6,023 bases of DNA from Deltaproteobacteria bacterium (lineage in GTDB: Bacteria; Desulfobacterota; DSM-4660; Desulfatiglandales; B25-G16), in contig QMLW01000138.1 of NCBI GenBank assembly GCA_003646935.1, forward strand, positions 1-6,023. Direction: 5' to 3'. Position numbers and translations under genes: made by a program. Numbering within the stretch: the stretch's first letter is position 1; each line of letters begins with the position of its first letter. Shown in pieces: positions 1-4,047 of the stretch. The notes under the pieces were generated by a model. That model ran no database searches. It was given only the letters and a program-made list of their open reading frames with translations, and was not told the DNA's origin.

Positions 1-406
1 GCTTATCTTCTCCATGCACCTGTTTCTCAATAAAACCTATTTCGGAAAGTCTATCCGAGCAACCACCGAGAATTGGCAGGCCGCGACCCTCATGGGCATC
101 AATATCGAAAAAGCCTACCTGGTATCATTTGCGCTGGGAACTGCCCTTGCCGGCACAGCAGGCACGATCGTGAGCGTAGGATATGCCATTCATCCCGCCA
201 TGGGAATAGAATGGACGCTAAAGGCCCTTATTGTCATTGTTTTGGCAGGCCTAGGAAACATCGGGGGTGCATTTATCGCTGGAGTGCTGCTGGGCGCGAT
301 AGAGTCGGTGAGCGCACTCTTTGTAGGCGCTTACATGGAGGTCGTCGGCTTGGTCATTTTTCTTCTGGTACTTGAATTGAGGCCGCAGGGGCTCTTTGGT
401 ACCTAA
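1..406 (+). CDS. livH: Branched-chain amino acid ABC transporter permease, LivH type (5' end outside window)
   Basis: This is an inner-membrane permease subunit of a Liv/HAAT-type ABC importer, which together with LivM forms the channel for branched-chain amino acids or related carboxylates and amides. The frame is open from base 2, so only the last 134 residues are present; the family is usually about 290 residues long. Recognisable parts are the cytoplasmic coupling segment (GKSIRATTENWQAATLMGI), the following LAGTAG membrane segment, the glycine-rich KALIVIVLAGLGNIGGAF block and the typical LRPQGLFG C-terminus. The gene ends in TAA, and livM starts 18 bases later, so the two are probably one transcript. 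LivH and LivM are paralogues, but this C-terminus and the gene order favour LivH. The substrate cannot be told from a permease fragment, and Liv-type systems in anaerobes often carry aromatic acids or amides. Confidence 0.93.
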   Translation, partial: LIFSMHLFLNKTYFGKSIRATTENWQAATLMGINIEKAYLVSFALGTALAGTAGTIVSVGYAIHPAMGIEWTLKALIVIVLAGLGNIGGAFIAGVLLGAIESVSALFVGAYMEVVGLVIFLLVLELRPQGLFGT

Positions 407-412
407 TAACAA

Positions 413-418
413 GGGAGG
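413..418 (+). promoter_or_regulatory. Ribosome binding site that fixes the TTG start of livM
   Basis: The stretch GGGAGG lies six bases before the TTG at 425. It is the only good Shine-Dalgarno sequence near the beginning of the livM frame, so it decides in favour of the rare TTG start. Confidence 0.75.
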
Positions 419-424
419 AAGGGA

Positions 425-1363
425 TTGCTAAAGGGGCGAACACAACTGATCTTATCCTGCGCTGCCGTGGCTCTGCTGCTCTCTTTTCCGCTGTTCATCA
501 AGCGCGATGACTACCTCAATCTCATGATTCTGATCTTTCTGTTCACCGTCTTGGCTCAAAGCTGGAATATCCTGGCTGGCTATGCTGGACAGGTCAGCCT
601 CGGCCATGCGGCCTTCTTCGGCATGGGTGCTATTGGTGCTCGCGTTCTGTGGTATATCGGTGCTCCCTATATACTTGCGCTCCTTGCTGGTGGCATAATA
701 GCCGGCGTTTTCTCTCTTGCCATCGGGATCCCTGCTCTGCGATTACGAGGCATATACTTTGCCATTGGCACTCTGGGGCTTGCGGAGATATTCAGGATTA
801 CCATTGGAAATGTCTTGCCTACGGTAACTCCCTTTCCCGTTGAATCCCTGGTCACATACACCTTGGTTACCCGTTATTACCTTTGCCTTGGGCTCGCCCT
901 TATCAGCGTGGCCATCGTATTCATTCTTAGCACCTCCAAACTTGGATTGGCAATGATGGCGGTACGAGAGGATGTTGATACGGCCGAAGCCTCGGGTGTC
1001 AACACATTTAGGGTAAAGGTTATTGCCTTGATCGTGAGCAGTTTTCTCGCCGGCCTTGCAGGAGGGGCGTACGCGTATTACCAGGTGAGCTTCTACTACA
1101 ACATGCCGTTCAGCCCTATTTGGACATTTGACGCCATGCTCATAGCGTTTGTTGGTGGTGTGGGCACTATTATTGGGCCCGTTATCGGTGCCTTTTTTTA
1201 TGCGATTATACGAGAGGCATTCGCCCTTACCATGGGTCAAATGCATGTATTGGTTTTCGGCGTATTGTTTATACTCGTTGTCCTGCTCCTGCCCGGCGGC
1301 TTGGTAGAGGGTGTGGGAAAAGGGCGTAGATTTCTTTTAAGCCTAACGGCCAAATCCCTCTGA
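425..1363 (+). CDS. livM: Branched-chain amino acid ABC transporter permease, LivM type
   Basis: This is the second membrane permease of the Liv-type importer and pairs with the LivH-like protein encoded just upstream. The protein has 312 residues, normal for short LivM proteins, and is hydrophobic throughout with about eight predicted helices. Family marks are the WNILAGYAGQVSLGHAAFFG motif (about 47-66), RLRGIYFAIGTLGLAEI (106-122), the coupling-loop segment LGLAMMAVREDVDTAEASGV (173-192), the AFVGGVGTIIGPVIGAFF block (241-258) and the terminal LLPGGL. The start is TTG at 425, supported by a good ribosome binding site. Neither the ATPase genes (livG, livF) nor the binding-protein gene follows within the window, so they must lie upstream or elsewhere. 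The next gene belongs to a different, separately promoted unit. The family call is firm; the substrate is unknown. Confidence 0.95.
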   Translation: MLKGRTQLILSCAAVALLLSFPLFIKRDDYLNLMILIFLFTVLAQSWNILAGYAGQVSLGHAAFFGMGAIGARVLWYIGAPYILALLAGGIIAGVFSLAIGIPALRLRGIYFAIGTLGLAEIFRITIGNVLPTVTPFPVESLVTYTLVTRYYLCLGLALISVAIVFILSTSKLGLAMMAVREDVDTAEASGVNTFRVKVIALIVSSFLAGLAGGAYAYYQVSFYYNMPFSPIWTFDAMLIAFVGGVGTIIGPVIGAFFYAIIREAFALTMGQMHVLVFGVLFILVVLLLPGGLVEGVGKGRRFLLSLTAKSL

Positions 1364-1382
1364 ACGGGCCCATGAAGAAATC

Positions 1383-1408
1383 CTGATCTATGGCAGCACC
1401 CATATCAG
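1383..1408 (+). terminator. Possible weak hairpin terminator after livM
   Basis: The arms CTGAT-ATGG and CCAT-ATCAG can pair over nine base pairs with a two-base bulge and a six-base loop, starting 20 bases after the livM stop. The sequence after it is T-rich but has no clean T run, and the stem is weak. A terminator is expected here because the next gene has its own promoter, but this hairpin is only a candidate. Confidence 0.3.
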
Positions 1409-1429
1409 AAGAGCCTTATGTTTCCTTTT

Positions 1430-1445
1430 GTTCATTATAATGAAC
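1430..1445. promoter_or_regulatory. Operator copy 1: perfect 16-bp palindrome, no rightward promoter
   Basis: GTTCATTATAATGAAC is a perfect inverted repeat, identical to copy 2 at 1596-1611. No plausible rightward -35/-10 pair lies upstream of it. On the minus strand a TTGACA (1484-1479) begins 39 bases before it, close to the 40-42 bases seen at the three functional-looking promoters. It may be an auxiliary operator for looping with copy 2, or the operator of a weak or decayed leftward promoter. Binding by the IclR-type protein encoded at 2790-3539 is inferred. Confidence 0.75.
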
Positions 1446-1478
1446 TAGCTACGGCAACGTGTGCTACCCTATTTCTAT

Positions 1479-1484
1479 TGTCAA
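1479..1484 (-). promoter_or_regulatory. Leftward TTGACA, possible relic or weak -35 element
   Basis: The minus strand reads TTGACA here, at nearly the same distance from operator copy 1 as the -35 elements of the three good promoters are from theirs. The expected -10 position has no TATAAT-like hexamer; the best is TAGCAC, at a poor spacing. If active it would transcribe antisense to livM. Confidence 0.3.
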
Positions 1485-1554
1485 GCGCACCGAAAAACCA
1501 TTCATTTTCCCTAAGATAAGGAAATACAGCCCTTGGGGAGGGGTTGTTTTCCCT

Positions 1555-1582
1555 TTGACAATGCCCTGAAATATGATATGAT
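1555..1582 (+). promoter_or_regulatory. Sigma-70-like promoter of the membrane redox gene
   Basis: TTGACA (1555-1560) is followed after 16 bases by TATGAT (1577-1582), which is preceded by TGA, giving an extended -10. The transcript should start near 1589, leaving a leader of about 100 bases. Operator copy 2 begins 13 bases after the -10, so a bound repressor would sit over about +7 to +22. Confidence 0.8.
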
Positions 1583-1595
1583 AGGCACGGTATTT

Positions 1596-1611
1596 GTTCA
1601 TTATAATGAAC
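1596..1611. promoter_or_regulatory. Operator copy 2 in front of the membrane redox gene
   Basis: GTTCATTATAATGAAC, a perfect palindrome, lies just downstream of the predicted transcription start. A GTTC...GAAC inverted repeat of about 15-16 bp fits the kind of site known for IclR-family regulators such as PcaR. The position suggests repression by steric block. Confidence 0.8.
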
Positions 1612-1671
1612 TCAAAAGCTATACGGCACCTGAGAAAAGCACAATGCCTCATCAGACACCTATTCAGTACT

Positions 1672-1677
1672 GGGAGG
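1672..1677 (+). promoter_or_regulatory. Ribosome binding site of the membrane redox gene
   Basis: GGGAGG lies ten bases before the ATG at 1688. A second purine-rich stretch, GAGGAG, directly abuts the ATG and is too close to serve. The spacing is somewhat long but acceptable. Confidence 0.6.
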
Positions 1678-1687
1678 AAAAGAGGAG

Positions 1688-2737
1688 ATGGATCTCGACT
1701 CCTTTGTAGAGGGCCCGTTATTGTGGATTGTCTTCTTGCTATTGATGGTGGGGGTTTTTACGAGGTGTGTGCTCTTCTTCGTTGAGATCATACGAAACAG
1801 CGTGGGCAGGGAGAACGCCTTAGGTTACAATCTGGCCACCTTAGGGCGTTTTTTTGCGCCCTTTCACATGGCTGTTCCAAAGAGACCTTTTTATGCGGTA
1901 CTCCGCTATATATTCCACATCTTCATGATTGTTGTTCCAATATGGCTCTCAGGCCACATCATGCTGTGGTCATTTTCACGATTTGAGTGGGAATGGAATG
2001 CGCTGCCGGACGCCTGGGCGGACTGGATGACGATCATCCTTTTAGGCCTTGCCATCTATTTCCTAATCAGGAGAATCGTTATCAGGGATATTCGCCTCAC
2101 CTCTTCCATGTCAGACTACGTGCTGATCATACTCACGGCACTGCCATTTCTCACAGGATACGCGTTAACCCACGGCTCGCTGGACGGCGTTCCCTTGCTC
2201 GGTGAGAACATGCGGCGTGTCCACGTGCTGAGCGGTGAGGCCATGATGCTCATGGTGGTCGTTCTCTTCTGCAGAACCAGGCTGAATGTGCAACGGTGCA
2301 CCGGATGTGCCGCCTGTGAGGTAAGCTGCCCCACGGGAACCCTTGAGTCATACGATGAGGGAAAGCTGCGAACCTTTCTCTACTCACAGTACCAGTGTAT
2401 TTCCTGTGGGTCATGTGTGAGCGTGTGCCCGGAAGACGCTGCGGAATTGAGACATGAGATAAGCCTGAGGAGGTTTTTTCAGGTCGCGGCCAAGCACGAG
2501 ATACGCTCTGTTGAGCTCATGGAATGCGAACGGTGCGGTGCCTTTTTCGCCCCTGAGCCTCAGATAGACAAAGTGAGCCAGACGATTACCGCTGACTACC
2601 TTCGGTTCTGTCCCACCTGCAGGAAGACCAACCTCAGGGATATCTACTATAAGCTCGCTCCACTGCCGGTAAAGGCCAAAGCCGTGGAGCAGCCGGGGTT
2701 ATCCGGCCGGCAAGGAGAAGGTGATCCGCAGAACTAG
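1688..2737 (+). CDS. Membrane cytochrome b-like / 4Fe-4S ferredoxin fusion protein
   Basis: This is a predicted inner-membrane electron-transfer protein of 349 residues. Five hydrophobic helices lie near 11-33, 72-95, 113-132, 142-161 and 179-196. Positive loops (34-71, 128-136) and an acidic loop (96-112) place the N-terminus outside and the C-terminus in the cytoplasm, as in NarI. Histidines at 77 and 90 in helix 2 and 179 in helix 5 could bind heme b. Two 4Fe-4S motifs follow, CX2CX2CX3CP at 204-214 and again at 237-247. Two CxxC pairs (280/283 and 308/311) then form a C4 module like that at the end of HycF-type hydrogenase subunits. The N-terminal half resembles the NarI/DsrM/HdrE type, but I cannot name a close homologue. 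A promoter with operator copy 2 puts it in the same apparent regulon as the AOR operon, which suggests electron exchange between Fe-S carriers and the quinone pool. The role is inferred; the Fe-S motifs and membrane helices are plain in the sequence. Confidence 0.85.
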   Translation: MDLDSFVEGPLLWIVFLLLMVGVFTRCVLFFVEIIRNSVGRENALGYNLATLGRFFAPFHMAVPKRPFYAVLRYIFHIFMIVVPIWLSGHIMLWSFSRFEWEWNALPDAWADWMTIILLGLAIYFLIRRIVIRDIRLTSSMSDYVLIILTALPFLTGYALTHGSLDGVPLLGENMRRVHVLSGEAMMLMVVVLFCRTRLNVQRCTGCAACEVSCPTGTLESYDEGKLRTFLYSQYQCISCGSCVSVCPEDAAELRHEISLRRFFQVAAKHEIRSVELMECERCGAFFAPEPQIDKVSQTITADYLRFCPTCRKTNLRDIYYKLAPLPVKAKAVEQPGLSGRQGEGDPQN

Positions 2738-2781
2738 CTACCGGAATGAGACGTTTATCTGCACGCAACGGCAATGGACCT

Positions 2782-2817
2782 CACCGCCTTTACCTGAGAT
2801 CTCGTGAGATGGCGGTG
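2782..2817. terminator. Inverted repeat between the convergent redox gene and iclR
   Basis: CACCGCC (2782-2788) pairs with GGCGGTG (2811-2817), and the loop holds an inner inverted repeat ATCTC-GAGAT (2799-2810). It begins 45 bases after the redox-gene stop and overlaps the last codons of iclR. Being symmetrical, it could end transcription from the left. No T run follows on that strand, so factor-independent termination is uncertain. Confidence 0.4.
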
Positions 2818-3539
2818 GATGCGGCAAGTGCCCGTTCCACCACATAGGACATCTTTTCATCCGTAAGCGAGGATGAGAAGCCGACTACCCAAATGGCTGC
2901 CAAAATTGGGGCCTCGGTCTTGATGAGCGAGGCCACGGCCCTCACCCCTTGTAGATATTCCTCATCGTCCGTGGCAAAACCCCTTTCCCGAACCTCCTTC
3001 AACTCCTGAAGGTATCGTTCCACGTCGGTTACGGACTTCTTTGTATACTTGGGCAAGCCGCTCGTGTTGAGATACCGTAGGCTATTTCTCTCGTCCATAT
3101 AGGCCAAAAATAACTTGCCCGTGGCTCCTGCAGACAGGGGTATCCTCGTCCCGCTTGGTGAGGTGATCTTGAGCTCCTTGTTGCTCTCCACCACATCGAG
3201 TATCAGGATATAATCTTCCTTTCTGATCCCCAAAAACACGGTTTCGCCCGTCTCCTCCATGAGTACTTCTATATGTCTTCGTGCCGCCTCCCTAAGCGGT
3301 ATCCTTGTCAGCCCTCTTCTCCCCAACTCCACGATGGTGTAGCCAAGGATGTATCTCTTGGTGATGGGGTCCCTGATGATGACACCGATCTCCTCCAGTG
3401 CAGCGGTAATGCCATGAACGGTTCCCTTGCTTATGCCCATGCGCTTGGCCAGCTCGCTGATACCCAATCCCCGATCAGCCTCTGAGATAAAGGCCAATAT
3501 CTTGAATGCTTTTCTAACTGAAGGCGCTTGATATTTCAC
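2790..3539 (-). CDS. IclR-family transcriptional regulator
   Basis: This is a 249-residue DNA-binding regulator of usual IclR length. The N-terminal winged helix-turn-helix spans about 4-66, with the recognition region near 27-47 (SELAKRMGISKGTVHGITAA). The C-terminal effector-binding domain covers about 80-245 and carries the family marks LSAGATGKLFLAY (135-147) and RGFATDDEEYLQGVRAVASL (186-205). The GTG at 3539 is the start because an in-frame TGA lies four codons upstream and the next in-frame methionine falls inside the DNA-binding domain. A weak Shine-Dalgarno, GGTGA, sits within operator copy 3. Divergent placement next to the zinc-ribbon/AOR operon and an operator at its own promoter indicate autoregulation and control of that operon. 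Most IclR-family proteins respond to a small carboxylic or aromatic ligand; the ligand here is unknown. I give no symbol because the family has many functions. Confidence 0.95.
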   Translation of the reverse strand: MKYQAPSVRKAFKILAFISEADRGLGISELAKRMGISKGTVHGITAALEEIGVIIRDPITKRYILGYTIVELGRRGLTRIPLREAARRHIEVLMEETGETVFLGIRKEDYILILDVVESNKELKITSPSGTRIPLSAGATGKLFLAYMDERNSLRYLNTSGLPKYTKKSVTDVERYLQELKEVRERGFATDDEEYLQGVRAVASLIKTEAPILAAIWVVGFSSSLTDEKMSYVVERALAASTAISRDLR

Positions 3540-3546
3540 CGCAGTT

Positions 3547-3562
3547 GTTCACCATAATGAAC
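3547..3562. promoter_or_regulatory. Operator copy 3 in the iclR leader, overlapping its ribosome binding site
   Basis: GTTCACCATAATGAAC keeps the TAATGAAC half exactly but differs at two bases in the other half (TT to CC). It lies 13 bases after the predicted iclR -10 and ends eight bases before the GTG start. A regulator bound here would block its own transcription. Confidence 0.75.
3549..3553 (-). promoter_or_regulatory. Weak iclR ribosome binding site (GGTGA) inside operator copy 3
   Basis: On the minus strand GGTGA lies nine bases before the GTG start and matches the GGTGA part of the full anti-Shine-Dalgarno complement. No other purine-rich site is near. It is created by the two bases in which this operator departs from the perfect palindrome. 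Confidence 0.5.
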
Positions 3563-3575
3563 ATTTTTCTAACAC

Positions 3576-3602
3576 ATTATATGTTTTATAAACGTTTGTC
3601 AA
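3576..3602 (-). promoter_or_regulatory. iclR promoter
   Basis: The minus strand has a perfect TTGACA (3602-3597) and a perfect TATAAT (3581-3576) with a short 15-base spacer. The distance to operator copy 3 is 13 bases, as at the redox-gene promoter. An AT-rich 12-bp palindrome (3602-3613) adjoins the -35 and could act as an UP-like element. Confidence 0.7.
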
Positions 3603-3613
3603 TAATTAATTAT
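3602..3613. repeat. AT-only 12-bp palindrome between the divergent promoters
   Basis: ATAATTAATTAT is a perfect palindrome directly upstream of the iclR -35. It could be an UP-like element or an accidental product of the AT-rich sequence (about 3563-3640); it is unlike the GTTC...GAAC operators. Confidence 0.35.
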
Positions 3614-3668
3614 GCTCATAAAGACATAATATCTCTATCCTATCCCGCTTTAAAGGGAATTTTCATGC

Positions 3669-3696
3669 TTGACAAACTCGCAGAGTATGCTATGCT
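3669..3696 (+). promoter_or_regulatory. Promoter of the zinc-ribbon/AOR operon
   Basis: TTGACA (3669-3674) is followed after 16 bases by TATGCT (3691-3696), preceded by TGC, an extended -10. The predicted start is near 3703. Operator copy 4 begins 14 bases after the -10. The TTG inside this -35 opens the same reading frame as the small gene, but it is promoter sequence, not a start codon. Confidence 0.75.
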
Positions 3697-3700
3697 ATGC
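3686..3700. repeat. Three tandem TATGC units over the AOR-operon -10 region
   Basis: TATGC occurs three times in a row, and the second unit supplies the -10 hexamer. A change in unit number would alter the distance between -10 and operator copy 4. With only three units, slippage is a weak possibility. Confidence 0.6.
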
Positions 3701-3710
3701 GCGCCTTTTA

Positions 3711-3726
3711 GTTCATAATAATGAAC
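3711..3726. promoter_or_regulatory. Operator copy 4 in front of the zinc-ribbon/AOR operon
   Basis: GTTCATAATAATGAAC differs from the perfect palindrome by one base in its left half and keeps the TAATGAAC half. It covers about +8 to +23 of the predicted transcript, as copy 2 does at the redox gene. Confidence 0.8.
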
Positions 3727-3749
3727 ATAATGACGATACTCTCGTTAGA

Positions 3750-3757
3750 AAGGAGGG
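3750..3757 (+). promoter_or_regulatory. Strong ribosome binding site that fixes the zinc-ribbon gene start
   Basis: AAGGAGGG lies just before the ATG at 3762, leaving a short gap. It settles the start there, not at the TTG at 3669, which lies in the promoter upstream of the predicted transcription start. Confidence 0.85.
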
Positions 3758-3761
3758 TTTT

Positions 3762-4046
3762 ATGGCGATTGAGAGGGAGGGCTTATCAGGTGCTGAATCT
3801 CTGGCTAAGACAAGGACGTATGGCAAGTTTAGGTGCCACAATCCGAGTTGCATGGGAAGGCTTCAGCCAACCGCCGGCCAGAAACAGGTCAAGTGTCCGG
3901 TTTGCGGGATGGAGTTCCGCGTGCACTGGATTCGTCCCGATTTTCCTCGAATACGAGGACCTGTGTGGGACGTAAACCGTAAAATAGCGGAGGAGGCATT
4001 CGCTAAAAAGGCAGGAAAGAAGGCAACAAAAAAAGGGAGTAAGTAA
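3762..4046 (+). CDS. Small C4 zinc-ribbon protein encoded before AOR
   Basis: This is a 94-residue protein of unknown function. Four cysteines, C25-X4-C30 and C45-X2-C48, form a zinc-ribbon or rubredoxin-like metal site, with CPVCG as the second knuckle. A tryptophan- and proline-containing stretch follows (about 56-70, WIRPDFPRIRGPVWD), and the tail is very lysine-rich (82-94). It has no signal peptide or membrane helix, so it should be cytoplasmic. The start is fixed by the strong Shine-Dalgarno. The stop lies one base before the AOR start, and the AOR ribosome binding site is inside this gene's last codons, so translation is probably coupled. It could be an electron carrier for AOR, a cofactor-insertion helper or a nucleic-acid binder; position favours a role with AOR, but the sequence does not decide. 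One non-methionine spacing (X4) in the first knuckle is unlike a true rubredoxin (CX2C...CX2C). Confidence 0.85.
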   Translation: MAIEREGLSGAESLAKTRTYGKFRCHNPSCMGRLQPTAGQKQVKCPVCGMEFRVHWIRPDFPRIRGPVWDVNRKIAEEAFAKKAGKKATKKGSK

Positions 4047-4047
4047 G

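Larger units (their letters stand above)
1364..1687. other. 324-base regulatory intergenic region between livM and the membrane redox gene
   Basis: I see no convincing coding sequence here. The region holds an imperfect hairpin just after livM, two perfect copies of the 16-bp palindrome (1430-1445 and 1596-1611), a leftward TTGACA (1484-1479), a strong rightward promoter (1555-1582) and a roughly 100-base leader before the ATG at 1688. Its plan closely matches the divergent promoter region at 3547-3726: operators at both ends, with outward-facing TTGACA elements at nearly equal offsets. Outside these elements the two regions do not look alike. Confidence 0.7.

Noticed and set aside
743..1246. 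Minus-strand open frame of 167 codons opposite livM
   Set aside because: It lies wholly inside livM, its translation resembles no protein, and no ribosome binding site precedes it. It is a shadow of the real gene.
1388..1435. 15-codon minus-strand frame starting in operator copy 1
   Set aside because: It has no ribosome binding site and no clear promoter -10. I mention it only as weak support for a lost gene, not as a gene.
1594..1785. 63-codon frame starting in operator copy 2
   Set aside because: Its ATG codons come from the operator sequence, there is no Shine-Dalgarno, and it overlaps the start of the membrane redox gene in another frame.
1430..3726. CRISPR array or transposon ends as an explanation for the four repeated palindromes
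   Set aside because: The copies are too short and unevenly spaced for CRISPR, no transposase or target duplication is seen, and each of three copies sits at a fixed distance from a promoter, which fits operators.
3669..3761. TTG start 31 codons upstream for the zinc-ribbon gene
   Set aside because: The TTG is the -35 hexamer, upstream of the predicted transcription start, and the extra residues are encoded by promoter and operator sequence. The ATG at 3762 has a strong ribosome binding site.
3721..3975. 84-codon frame starting in operator copy 4
   Set aside because: It begins inside the operator without a ribosome binding site and overlaps the zinc-ribbon gene in another frame; its sequence has no recognisable domain.
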